From assembly GCA_900546085.1 (NCBI GenBank), contig URBS01000035.1, positions 1 through 16,386 on the forward strand: a stretch of 16,386 bases of DNA. Reading direction: 5' to 3'. The stretch comes from an uncultured Collinsella sp. GTDB taxonomy: Bacteria; Actinomycetota; Coriobacteriia; Coriobacteriales; Coriobacteriaceae. Below, one piece after another: positions 6,131 through 13,901 of the stretch. Position numbers and translations under genes: made by a program. Within the stretch, counting starts at the first letter, position 1; every line of letters starts with the position of its first letter. The notes beneath the pieces are model-generated. The model worked only from the letters and a program-made list of their open reading frames with translations, ran no database searches and was not told where the DNA came from.

Positions 6131-6167
6131 AACCGCCACGAAGGGGACAGGCACCTTTGTGGTGGTT
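6131..6167. repeat. REP-like hairpin with GGGGACAGGCACC core
   Basis: AACCGCCACGAAGG (6131-6144) pairs with CCTTTGTGGTGGTT (6154-6167) across all 14 positions, two of them G-T wobbles, closing a 9-nt loop. The core AAGGGGACAGGCACCTTT resembles intergenic GGGGACAGG/TCCCC palindromes that I recall as scattered in many bacteria, sometimes with RAYT transposases. No T-run follows, so it is a poor classical terminator, though it lies 6 bp past the phosphoesterase stop. Confidence 0.6.
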
Positions 6168-6262
6168 CTGGCGCCGTAGTCATTCTGGCAGCGGCGCCTA
6201 TTTTGTCCGCGCGGCGCGGTAGAGTGTAGGCGGTTGAAGTTTGCGTCCATCGAGGAGCTGCT

Positions 6263-8020
6263 ATGAACGAGATTAAGTGCCCGCATTGCGGCGAAGTTTT
6301 TAAGGTCGATGCGTCCGGCTATGCGGATATCGTCAAACAAGTGCGCAATGCCGAGTTTTCGCGCGATCTGGATGAGCGTGTGAGGGCAGTCCAGCGCGAG
6401 GGCGAGCAGGCGCTGGAGCTTGAGCGCTCGCGTTCGACGGCTGCCTTGCAAGAGGCAGAGTCTCAGCGCAACGCTCAGCTTGCCGAGCAGAAGAACACTG
6501 CGGAGCAGAAGCTGGCACAAGAGGTTGCCAAGCGCGACGCTGAGCTTGCCGAGCTGCGCGCCAAGCTCGAAGGCGCTGCCGCAGAGCGCGAGAGTGCAAG
6601 TCGGCGCGCGGCGGTTGAGGCCCGCGCCGATGCTCAAAAGGAGAATGCCGAGCTTCAGCGCGAGATCGACAATTTGCGTGCGCAGCTGGAGCGCAAAGAT
6701 GACGAAGCCAAGCTCGTCGAGTCGGCGACGCGCAATGCCGCTCAAAACGATTTAGCTGCACGTGATGCTCAGATTGCTGAGCTGCAGGCCAGACTTGCCG
6801 CGGCGGACAAGGCCCAGGAGATGGCGCTTGCCGCCGCTGCGGCCGAGTCGCAGCGTGAGCTCGATGCCGCTCGCAGCGAGGCCGAGCGCGCGCTTGCTGA
6901 CTATCGCGTGAAGGTGCAAGAGAAGTTTTCTGCCGCAAAGGCACAGTCCGAGCAAGAGGCCGAGGGTCTGCGTGCCCAGTTGCGCGAGCAGGAACTGATG
7001 GCAAAAATGAACCTGTCAGAGGCGGTCGCCGCGGCGGAGCGAGAGCGCGATGAGGCACGTGCCAAGCTGACGAGCGAGCTGGCGGTGCGCGATTCTCGCG
7101 AGGAGCAAGCCAAGGCGGCACACGAGCTCGAGCTTGCGCAGGCCAAGCGCGCGAGCGATGACCTGATTCGCTACAAGGATGAAGAGATTGAGCGCCTTAA
7201 GGACATGAAGGTCCGCCTGTCCACCAAGATGGTGGGCGAGTCGCTCGAGCAGCACTGCGAGACCGAGTTCAGCCGTCTGCGCATGACGGCGTTTCCCAAC
7301 GCGTACTTCGAGAAAGATAACGATGCGTCCGAGGGTACCAAGGGCGACTTTATCTTCCGCGAGTGCGACGCGAGCGGTAACGAGGTCATTTCGATTATGT
7401 TCGAGATGAAAAACGAGAACGACGAGACCACGACCAAGCATAAAAACGAGGACTTCTTTAAGAAACTCGACCACGATCGCCGCCAAAAAGGCTGTGAGTA
7501 CGCGGTGCTCTGCACGCTACTCGAGCCCGAGAGCGAGCTCTATAACGCAGGGATAGTCGACGTGAGCTATCGCTACGAGAAGATGTACGTGATTCGCCCA
7601 CAGTTTTTCATTCCCATGATTACGCTTCTTCGCAACGCCGCCATGGGTTCGCTGCGCTATAAGCAGGAGCTAGCGGAGTACAAACAGCAGAATATCGACG
7701 TTACGAACTTCGAAGCCAAGATGGAAAAGTTCAAGAATGATTTCGGCCGCAACTACGAGATTGCGAGTCGCAAGTTCCAAACAGCAATCGATGAGATCGA
7801 CAAGACGATTAGCCATCTGCAGAAAACCAAGGAGGCGTTGCTGTCCTCCGAGAACAACCTGCGCCTAGCCAACAAGAAAGCCGACGATCTTACCATTCGC
7901 AAGCTCACGTGGGGCAACAAGACCATGAAGGCGGCGTTTGACGAGGCGCGCGGGACTGCGTCAGAGACAAACGATGAGCCAGCCGAGGCGGATTCGTATG
8001 AGATCGAGGATGCCGAGTAA
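6263..8020 (+). CDS. DUF2130 protein: coiled coil plus PD-(D/E)XK-like domain
   Basis: A 585-residue protein; ATG 6263 follows GAGGAG by 5 nt. Residues 1-15 form a mini zinc-ribbon-like start with one CPHC pair. Residues about 30-320 are a very long Ala/Glu/Arg-rich coiled coil. From about 322 the conserved DUF2130 part begins: GESLEQHCETEFSR, NAYFEKDND, KGDFIFRE (D362) and IMFEMKNE (E381, K383). The D...ExK arrangement is that of restriction-endonuclease-like folds. A second coil (about 470-545) follows. DUF2130 is widespread, usually solitary and uncharacterised. The predicted picture is a long rod with a nuclease or degenerate nuclease head. It ends at a bidirectional terminator facing the helicase gene. 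Confidence 0.88.
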   Translation: MNEIKCPHCGEVFKVDASGYADIVKQVRNAEFSRDLDERVRAVQREGEQALELERSRSTAALQEAESQRNAQLAEQKNTAEQKLAQEVAKRDAELAELRAKLEGAAAERESASRRAAVEARADAQKENAELQREIDNLRAQLERKDDEAKLVESATRNAAQNDLAARDAQIAELQARLAAADKAQEMALAAAAAESQRELDAARSEAERALADYRVKVQEKFSAAKAQSEQEAEGLRAQLREQELMAKMNLSEAVAAAERERDEARAKLTSELAVRDSREEQAKAAHELELAQAKRASDDLIRYKDEEIERLKDMKVRLSTKMVGESLEQHCETEFSRLRMTAFPNAYFEKDNDASEGTKGDFIFRECDASGNEVISIMFEMKNENDETTTKHKNEDFFKKLDHDRRQKGCEYAVLCTLLEPESELYNAGIVDVSYRYEKMYVIRPQFFIPMITLLRNAAMGSLRYKQELAEYKQQNIDVTNFEAKMEKFKNDFGRNYEIASRKFQTAIDEIDKTISHLQKTKEALLSSENNLRLANKKADDLTIRKLTWGNKTMKAAFDEARGTASETNDEPAEADSYEIEDAE

Positions 8021-8040
8021 GGTATAGCGGATAGTGCAAA

Positions 8041-8080
8041 AGCGGGGCCGCTGACGAAATTGCCAACGGCCCCGTTTCGT
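8041..8080. terminator. Bidirectional terminator between DUF2130 and helicase genes
   Basis: CGGGGCCG (8043-8050) pairs with CGGCCCCG (8067-8074) around a 16-nt loop. The plus-strand side continues TTTCGTTTC; on the minus strand the hairpin is followed by CTTTTGC. It lies between two convergent genes, 20 bp from each stop, so it can serve both. Confidence 0.8.
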
Positions 8081-8094
8081 TTCGGTATGTTCGT

Positions 8095-10776
8095 CTAGTC
8101 CTCGAGCAGGTTCTCGATAAAGCCGGCACGGTAGTTTTTGAAAATGACCTCGCCACCGTCTTGCGTGGCGTCTAGATCGACATCGCCCATAATGCCAAAG
8201 TCGTGGTCGCCATCCTCGTCGGCAAAGATCTGGTGCACGTGCCATACGTGCGCGGTCTTCTCGTCGGACTCATCGATGGAGAACATCGCGGCGCTGCGGG
8301 CATCTCCGTCGGTGAGGATTTCCTCGTGCTGCTCATGGTAGGCATCGAGCGCCTTTTGCCAGCGAATCTCGCTCATGCCCCAGTCGTCGTCGAGTTCGCC
8401 CAGGTCGCGAACGTGCTCGCGGGCGGCAAGGGTCACGCGGCGGAAGAGCGCATTGCGCACCAGCAGCGTGCAGCCGCGGCGGTCCGCCACGACCTCGTCG
8501 ATGCCCTGTGGCGGCGCGGCATCGAGGGCTGCCGGGTTGCCGGCGTTCTCCCACTCGTCCACCAGGCTCGAGTCGACCGAGCGCACCACAAAGCCCAGCC
8601 ACGAGATAATGTCGCGCAGGCGCTCGTCGCGCTTCTCGATGGGTACGGTGCGGTCGAGAGAACGGTAAGCCTCTGCCAGGTAGCGCAGCAAAATGCCCTC
8701 GGAGCGGGCGATGCCGAGCTTTTGAATGTAGCCCTTAAAATCGCTCGCGCTTTCCAACATATCGCGCAGGACGCTCTTGGGGGAGAGCTGGTAGTCGTTT
8801 GCCCAGGGCACTTCCTGGCAGTACTTGTCAAAGGCGGCATCGAGCAGGTCCTCGAGCGGCTTTTCGTACGTGACGTCCTGAATGCGCTCCAGGCGCTCCT
8901 CGTATTCGACGCCGTCGGCCTTCATCTCGGCCATGGCGCGGTCGCGCGCGGCGCGCTCCTGTGCGCGCAATACCTGCTTGGGATCCTCGAGCGTTGCCTC
9001 GACCATCGAGATCAGATCCATGGTATAGGTCTCGCTCTCGGGATCGAGCAGCTCCAACGCGGCAAGCAAAAACGGCGAGAGCGGCTGGTCGAGCGCAAAG
9101 TCCTCGGGCAGGTCGACCGTCAGCGCGTAGTCGATGTCCGGCGCGGCATCAGCCGGAGCGTCGGGTGCGGGCGGTACCTCGGTGCGCACGACGACGCCGG
9201 AGTCGATGAGCGTGGCGAAGATTTCGTCGGCGCGAACCTCGAGCTTGGCCTTTTCTTCGGGGGTCTGCAGGCTTGTCTCGATGAGGTCGTGCACGCGGGC
9301 GCGAGCGTCACCGCCCTGCTCGACCACGCTAATCACCATGGAGTGTGTGATGCGAAGGCGCGGCTTGAGCGTCTCGGGCTGCGTCTCGAACAGGCGCTCA
9401 AAGGTCTGCTTGTTCCAGGTGACAAAGCCCTCGGGGGCCTTCTTCTTTTTAATCTTGCGGAGCTTTTTGGGATCGTCGCCCGCCTTGGCCATAAGCTTGG
9501 CATTCTCGATCTCGTGCTCGGGTGCCTCGGCGATCACCATGCCCTCGGTATCGAAGCCCGAGCGACCGGCGCGACCAGCGATCTGATGAAACTCACGGGC
9601 GCGCAGACGACGCATCTTGTAGCCGTCGAACTTGGTGAGCGCGGTGAGTACCACGGTGTGGATGGGTACGTTGATGCCGACGCCGAGCGTATCGGTGCCG
9701 CAGATGACGGGCAACAGGCCCTGCTGCGCCAGGCGCTCGACCAGTAGGCGATAGCGCGGCAGCATGCCGGCGTGGTGCACGCCGACGCCGCATCCGAGCA
9801 AGCGCTTGAGAATCTTACCAAAGGCCGTCGAGAAGCTCGTGCCCTTGGCCGCCTCCTTGATGGCCTCGCGCTGCTCCTTGCTGGCAATACCAAAGTTGGC
9901 GAGGGATTGCGCCGTCGCAAGTGCGGCGTCCTGGCTAAAGTGCACGATGTAGAGCGGGGCCTCGCCGCGGCGCATTGCGAGCTCGACGGTGCCCTCAAGC
10001 GAGGTCGTCACGTAGTCGTAGCTCAGCGGCACGGGGCGTGGGGCATCGACGACCAAGTCGCAGGTAGCGCCGGTGTGTTCCTCGAGCGAGGCGGCGATCG
10101 CGGTGACATCGCCGAGCGTGGCGCTCATGAGCATGAATTGCGTGTGGGGCAGGGTGAGCAGCGGCACCTGCCAGGCCCAGCCGCGATCGGGGTCGGCAAA
10201 GTAGTGGAACTCGTCCATGGCCACGCAGCCCACGTCGGCGTCCTCGCCCTCACGCAGTGCATCGTTGGCAAGGATCTCTGCCGTGCAGCAGATGACGGGC
10301 GCCTTGGTGTTGATATGCGTGTCGCCGGTGATCATGCCTACGTTATCGCGGCCGAGCACCTGTACCAGGTCGAAGAACTTTTCGCTGACCAAGGCCTTGA
10401 TGGGGGCCGTGTAATAGCAACGTTTGCCCTGCGCCATGCCCATAAAGAGCATGCCCAGCGCGACGAGAGATTTACCCGATCCGGTCGGTGTACCTAAAAT
10501 GACGTGATCGCCGGCAGCCAGATCCATGAGGGCTTCTTCCTGGTGATCCCACAGCTCAATGCCGCGATTGCTCGTCCATTCAAAGAAGCGTTCGAAGGCT
10601 TGATCGGGCGTGAGCCATGGTTCGGGCTCGCTGCCGTCCTCGGGCTCCCGCCAGGTGGGGGAGAGCGCGCCGAGCGAACCGAACTCTGCCTCGGTTCCCG
10701 TGCCGCCCGAGAATGAGCTGGCGGCGCCGGCGCCGGAGACGGTGCTGGCGGCGGTATCTGTCGTGGTCTGTGCCAT
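8095..10776 (-). CDS. Ski2-like DEAD/DEAH-box helicase with DUF3516-type C-terminus
   Basis: An 893-residue superfamily 2 helicase, start ATG at 10776 with a modest GAGAGA upstream. Residues 1-50 are a low-complexity Ser/Gly/Glu tail. The motor motifs are intact: I GTPTGSGKS (95-103), Ia TAPIKALVSEK (123-133), II DEFH (188-191), III SATLGD (218-223), V CGTDTLGVGINVP (359-371), and VI QIAGRAGRSG (398-407). The spacing and GVGINVP/QIAGRAGR forms are typical of Ski2/HelY/Mtr4-type RNA helicases. The C-terminal 450 residues fit the actinobacterial DUF3516 architecture. The likely role is ATP-driven RNA unwinding in turnover or ribosome work; DNA action is not excluded. Downstream of trmB on the same strand, but separated by 308 bp holding the 123-bp repeat. 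Confidence 0.9.
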   Translation of the reverse strand: MAQTTTDTAASTVSGAGAASSFSGGTGTEAEFGSLGALSPTWREPEDGSEPEPWLTPDQAFERFFEWTSNRGIELWDHQEEALMDLAAGDHVILGTPTGSGKSLVALGMLFMGMAQGKRCYYTAPIKALVSEKFFDLVQVLGRDNVGMITGDTHINTKAPVICCTAEILANDALREGEDADVGCVAMDEFHYFADPDRGWAWQVPLLTLPHTQFMLMSATLGDVTAIAASLEEHTGATCDLVVDAPRPVPLSYDYVTTSLEGTVELAMRRGEAPLYIVHFSQDAALATAQSLANFGIASKEQREAIKEAAKGTSFSTAFGKILKRLLGCGVGVHHAGMLPRYRLLVERLAQQGLLPVICGTDTLGVGINVPIHTVVLTALTKFDGYKMRRLRAREFHQIAGRAGRSGFDTEGMVIAEAPEHEIENAKLMAKAGDDPKKLRKIKKKKAPEGFVTWNKQTFERLFETQPETLKPRLRITHSMVISVVEQGGDARARVHDLIETSLQTPEEKAKLEVRADEIFATLIDSGVVVRTEVPPAPDAPADAAPDIDYALTVDLPEDFALDQPLSPFLLAALELLDPESETYTMDLISMVEATLEDPKQVLRAQERAARDRAMAEMKADGVEYEERLERIQDVTYEKPLEDLLDAAFDKYCQEVPWANDYQLSPKSVLRDMLESASDFKGYIQKLGIARSEGILLRYLAEAYRSLDRTVPIEKRDERLRDIISWLGFVVRSVDSSLVDEWENAGNPAALDAAPPQGIDEVVADRRGCTLLVRNALFRRVTLAAREHVRDLGELDDDWGMSEIRWQKALDAYHEQHEEILTDGDARSAAMFSIDESDEKTAHVWHVHQIFADEDGDHDFGIMGDVDLDATQDGGEVIFKNYRAGFIENLLED

Positions 10777-10809
10777 GTGTTTGCTTTCTCTCGCGTTTGT
10801 CCGCCATCC

Positions 10810-10815
10810 ATTATG
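10810..10815 (-). promoter_or_regulatory. Possible -10 box of the helicase gene
   Basis: CATAAT on the minus strand (5 of 6 to TATAAT), 33 bp before the helicase ATG; no convincing -35 box is seen. Confidence 0.35.
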
Positions 10816-10861
10816 GCGTAGCGGCGGCGCGGGGTGCTAGCGCGCGGGAAAATGCAGGAAA

Positions 10862-10876
10862 TGGGCGTTCTGCCCA
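10862..10876 (-). terminator. Short hairpin, possible weak terminator after trmB/repeat B
   Basis: TGGGC-gttct-GCCCA; on the minus strand it is followed by TTTCC. The 5-bp stem and broken T-run make it weak, but its form resembles the better one at 11981-12005. Confidence 0.3.
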
Positions 10877-10897
10877 GCCGTTTGGTGCAGTCGCCGG

Positions 10898-11020
10898 CTA
10901 AGTGAGTAGACTTTTTGCGATATCGCGAGCACATGGTTTTTACGCAAGGTCTCTACCTGCGGTTTTAGTTTTTGCCATACGGGTTGTGCTCGGCTGTTGT
11001 CAAAAAGTCTACTCACTTAG
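10898..11020. repeat. 123-bp palindromic repeat, copy B
   Basis: Begins CTAAGTGAGTAGACTTTTTG and ends with its exact reverse complement: a perfect 20-bp terminal inverted repeat. A second, inner stem pairs CGAGCACA (10926-10933) with TGTGCTCG (10985-10992) in the same register as the end stem. Same length and orientation as copy A. It lies in the 308-bp gap between the helicase start and the trmB stop, 121 bp upstream of the helicase gene. No coding potential is seen in it; the 64 bp between it and trmB hold nothing I recognise. Confidence 0.88.
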
Positions 11021-11084
11021 GTTTGAGGGCCGTTCGTCGGCGCCTATTTGCGCTTGGTTGTCAACGCCGCGGCCATCAAAAGCC

Positions 11085-11924
11085 CTAGGACTCCTGCGGC
11101 AGGCGCTTTTTGCCTTTACGGGCGCGGTTTTTAAAGTTCTCGACGGCTTCTTCCATGCCCAGAGGCACATAGGTGAGCTCGTCGAGGTTATCGGGCAGGT
11201 AGCAGGCAAGACTTTGCTCCTGCATGTGACCCGCCGTGAGCACATCGTCACTGGGATGTGCGCCGGGTGTGGCGCAAATGCCATAGACGACGGCACCCAT
11301 CTCGCGCGTGCGGCGCTCGTATTCGGTCTCGGGGTGCTCGGGATGGTCGCGGCGGACGTCGTCGCTTACCCAAAGCGTGTCATAGCCGGCCGCAGCAAAC
11401 TGCCCCAAGGCGTAGTCGCGCAATGGCTTACTGTCGGTGCGCAGCGTGACGGTGGCGCCGGCTGCAAAGAGCGGACGGTACAGCATTAGGTGGTCGACAT
11501 GGACGAGTCGCTTTTTGGCGTACTTGGCCTTGGGCTGCGGCGTGGGAAAGTTGATGGTGATGGCATCGAGCTCGCCTGCGGCAAATAGCTGCGGCAGCGA
11601 TGCGGCACCTCGGGGCAGGACGAGTGCGTTGGACAGCCCCTGCTCGCAGATTTTCTGTGCGGCATAGGCGATGCAGATGGGCTCCTGGTCCATACCGATA
11701 AAGAGCGTGTCGGGCTCACGGCGAGCTTGCTCAACCAGATAGGTGCCTTTGCCGCAGCCCAGATCCAGATGAAGGCGGGTGAAGGGTGCGCCGCTGGCTG
11801 GCGCGCAGGCTTCGCGCCAATTCCCGGCATAGGCCTCGGGGTTCGTCTCAATCGCATTGGCGTAGCGCTCCAGGCGCTCCTCGAGCACAAAGTTCTTAGG
11901 GGTGCGAACGTGAACGGCTCCCAT
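11085..11924 (-). CDS. trmB: tRNA (guanine-N7-)-methyltransferase
   Basis: A 279-residue SAM-dependent methyltransferase that should form m7G46 in the variable loop of tRNAs. ATG 11924 is preceded by AAGGAG with 4 nt spacing. Marks are DLGCGKG (54-60, SAM binding), FIGMDQE (75-81), ITINFPTPQPK (122-132), RTDSK (162-166) and TEYERR (200-205). The order and spacing are those of TrmB. The signature normally read as PDPWxKxRHxKRR is altered: T128, Y135 and K138 stand where Asp, His and Arg are expected, while D164, T200 and E203 are kept. About 70 residues follow the usual end of the family (HPSDDVLTAGHMQ...). Orthology is likely, but the altered loop leaves activity open. Confidence 0.85.
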   Translation of the reverse strand: MGAVHVRTPKNFVLEERLERYANAIETNPEAYAGNWREACAPASGAPFTRLHLDLGCGKGTYLVEQARREPDTLFIGMDQEPICIAYAAQKICEQGLSNALVLPRGAASLPQLFAAGELDAITINFPTPQPKAKYAKKRLVHVDHLMLYRPLFAAGATVTLRTDSKPLRDYALGQFAAAGYDTLWVSDDVRRDHPEHPETEYERRTREMGAVVYGICATPGAHPSDDVLTAGHMQEQSLACYLPDNLDELTYVPLGMEEAVENFKNRARKGKKRLPQES

Positions 11925-11980
11925 GAGGCTCCTTGGTCATACGTATGGAACACATTGCAGGCGCGTTCCGTCAATGGGTT

Positions 11981-12005
11981 GGAAAAAGATGGGCATAGTT
12001 TGCCC
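11981..12005 (-). terminator. Terminator after the Trm9-like gene
   Basis: On the minus strand GGGCA-aacta-TGCCC (11991-12005) is followed by ATCTTTTTCC. The stem is only 5 bp. A stronger hairpin, TCAGCGAC-ga-GTCGCTGA (12023-12040), precedes it just after the stop codon, and the two may work together. Confidence 0.5.
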
Positions 12006-12043
12006 GAACGTTGCGGCGCGGCTCAGCGACGAGTCGCTGACGC

Positions 12044-12916
12044 CTATAGACGCTTGAGAATCACGTAACGGTTGAGCTCGCCGCTGCGACCGTCGGCATG
12101 GAAACGCTCGAGCTCGCGCACGGGGACCTCGCCGCTCTTGTAGAACGTGCGGACACCGCGCACCAGGTCGGTGATCTGCTGATCGTCAAAGTGATGGCAA
12201 TAGCGGTAGGCGTGGCGGTCGTTTTGCCAGCCAATGAGGTGGTCGCCGGCTTCAAACTGCGCGGAATCGTAACCCTCAAACGGCGGGGTGAGTTCGGCGC
12301 GGGCTTCGGCGCGAACGGCCTTGCGCGCCATGCGCTCGTCGTTCATAAACTCCCAAAAGCTGATGGCGATGATGCCGCCCGGGCGTGTCTGGCGCACCAG
12401 GGTGTCGAGCACGCGTACGCGGTACTCGCACGACGGCACGTGGTGCATAAAGCCAAAGCAGACCGAGATATCGGCGAGCGGGGCGTCGAAAAGCACGTCG
12501 GGTGTCTCGGCGGGGTTGAGCTTCATGAGGGCGTCGAGCACGTCGAGTTCCTGGAAGTGCAGGTTGGGAATGCGCAGGGCGTGGCCATGTGCATCGATGG
12601 CCAGGTCTTGGCACGAGTCGACGCCATAGAACTCGAAGGGGCAGCTGGCATCTGCCGAGGGGTTTGCGCCGTCGACGCCCTTGGCGGCAAGTGCGCCGCC
12701 GGCGGCAAAGTTCTCGAATCGCATATTGCCGCAGGCAAGATCGAAGACGCGGACGGGATGCTCGATGGTGGCGACGTCGAGCTGTTCGAGCGCGATGTCC
12801 ATGGTGCGCACCCAGCCGGGCCACGGGGCCTGGCGCGTATCGGAAAAGGAGGCGGAGTGCTCGCGATAGAACGTATTGTTGAGCTGGATGAGCGATGAGG
12901 CGAAATCGCGGTTCAC
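12044..12916 (-). CDS. Trm9/ALKBH8-like SAM-dependent methyltransferase
   Basis: A 290-residue class I methyltransferase. I place the start at the GTG at 12916, which has GGAGGGAG 9 nt upstream; longer in-frame reading (to 13051) crosses the promoter. Features match Trm9, which methylates 5-carboxymethyluridine at tRNA position 34: an N-terminal FSDTRQAPWPGW (24-35) like FSQTRYKPWP of yeast Trm9, SAM motif FDLACGNMRF (58-67), VDSCQDL (99-105), FGFMHHVP (154-161), RQTRPGGIIAISFWEF (175-190), and a late AYRYCHHF (236-243) like YRYYHLY of Trm9. The yeast enzyme needs Trm112; no such gene is here. With elp3 2 kb away, a wobble-uridine role is attractive. That assignment rests on remembered motifs; another small-molecule or RNA target is possible. 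Confidence 0.75.
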   Translation of the reverse strand: MNRDFASSLIQLNNTFYREHSASFSDTRQAPWPGWVRTMDIALEQLDVATIEHPVRVFDLACGNMRFENFAAGGALAAKGVDGANPSADASCPFEFYGVDSCQDLAIDAHGHALRIPNLHFQELDVLDALMKLNPAETPDVLFDAPLADISVCFGFMHHVPSCEYRVRVLDTLVRQTRPGGIIAISFWEFMNDERMARKAVRAEARAELTPPFEGYDSAQFEAGDHLIGWQNDRHAYRYCHHFDDQQITDLVRGVRTFYKSGEVPVRELERFHADGRSGELNRYVILKRL

Positions 12917-13036
12917 GGCGCGGAACTCCCTCCGTTGGCGGTGCGGAATAAACAGTACGACCATACTACCGTTAACGCCGCAACGGGGACAACCGAGCTG
13001 CGGGTCATTGCTTTGTTTGGACACATTTCCGCAGCT

Positions 13037-13065
13037 CATATATGCCCGCAACCGCCGGTTGTCAA
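13037..13065 (-). promoter_or_regulatory. Promoter of the Trm9-like gene with embedded palindrome
   Basis: On the minus strand, a perfect TTGACA (13060-13065) is followed after 17 bp by TATATG (13037-13042, 4 of 6). The spacer contains CAACCG-c-CGGTTG (13049-13061), a 13-bp inverted repeat that could be an operator. It is in the divergent region shared with the XRE regulator gene. Confidence 0.6.
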
Positions 13066-13184
13066 AAATCTCACTAGAATAGGTGGCATGATTTTGGCGG
13101 TGGCGGATAGATTTCTAACTGTGAAAGGCGCCTTAAGAACAACAACGGTCCGGCGGCACGGCTGGCAAAAGCATAGGAGGAATC

Positions 13185-13901
13185 ATGAATGTAGAAACTG
13201 CGCAGCGGCTCGCTGATCTTCGCCGCAGCAAGGGCTTTAGCCAAGAAGGATTGGCACGAAAGCTGGGACTGTCGCGCCAGGCGGTCAGTAAATGGGAGCG
13301 CGCGGAGAGCTCGCCTGATACCGAGAACCTGATCTCGCTTGCCAAGCTCTATGGTGTGAGTCTGGACGAGCTGCTCAATCCGAGCGACGAGATCGAGGAC
13401 GATATCGAGTTTGAGAACGAGGACCGTGCTCGCCAGCGCGAGGCCGAGGCGGCCGAGCGCGCCCGTACCCACGAGGCGGCAGCGCGCGCTACCGAGGCGG
13501 CAACACAGGCGAGTGATGCCGCGGCCAAGGCGGCGCAAGCTGCAAGTTGGAGCGCACAGGCGGCTAACGCCGCGACGGCGCAAGCGACGAGCGCTGGCGC
13601 GGTCAATCCGACTCCAGTGAAAGGTCCGTTCCAGTCGTTTCCGTATTGGGCCGTGTGCTGGCTGCTGTTCTTTTTACTGATGTTCCTGTTTGGTGGTGCC
13701 CCCTTTGCCGCACTGATCTTCTTTACGATCCCCATCTATCACTGGGTGGCGCGTGCGCTCGACGGCGATTGGGCGCGCGGGAATATTCAGGTTGGTCCGG
13801 CGCCGGTGGCAGCCAGGGCTCAGGATGATTCCCCTGCGGTTGATACCGACGTGGCTACCGCGACCCCCGCTGATCCGAGCGCCAAAGAAGGTGATGAATA
13901 A
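13185..13901 (+). CDS. XRE-family regulator with membrane segments
   Basis: A 238-residue protein; ATG 13185 follows AGGAGG by 4 nt. Residues 6-65 are a canonical Cro/C1-type helix-turn-helix (LRRSKGFSQEGLARKLGLS then RQAVSKWERAES). Residues 75-135 are an acidic then Ala-rich helical linker with many EAA/QAA steps. About 150-190 are strongly hydrophobic (YWAVCWLLFFLLMFLFGG, then AALIFFTIPIYHWVA), reading as one re-entrant or two membrane helices. The tail is Ala/Asp-rich. A DNA-binding domain tethered to the membrane suggests signal sensing at the envelope. Its TAA overlaps the ATG of the downstream DUF4097-like gene (TAATG), so the two are translationally coupled. It may also act on the divergent promoter to its left. 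Confidence 0.85.
   Translation: MNVETAQRLADLRRSKGFSQEGLARKLGLSRQAVSKWERAESSPDTENLISLAKLYGVSLDELLNPSDEIEDDIEFENEDRARQREAEAAERARTHEAAARATEAATQASDAAAKAAQAASWSAQAANAATAQATSAGAVNPTPVKGPFQSFPYWAVCWLLFFLLMFLFGGAPFAALIFFTIPIYHWVARALDGDWARGNIQVGPAPVAARAQDDSPAVDTDVATATPADPSAKEGDE

Noticed and set aside
8203..9747. 514-aa plus-strand ORF inside the helicase gene
   Set aside because: It is fully antisense to the helicase coding sequence, has no recognisable domain, and reads as Ala/Gly/Val/Leu-rich shadow translation typical of GC-rich genes.
12917..13051. 45-residue N-terminal extension of the Trm9-like protein containing a CPRC
   Set aside because: The extension runs across a TTGACA...TATATG promoter and palindrome, while the GTG at 12916 has a strong GGAGGGAG at ideal distance. 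The CPRC is taken as chance.
13415..13590. Repetitive GCN-rich stretch as a DNA repeat
   Set aside because: It is explained by an Ala/Glu-rich helical linker in the XRE protein; the unit is not periodic at DNA level.
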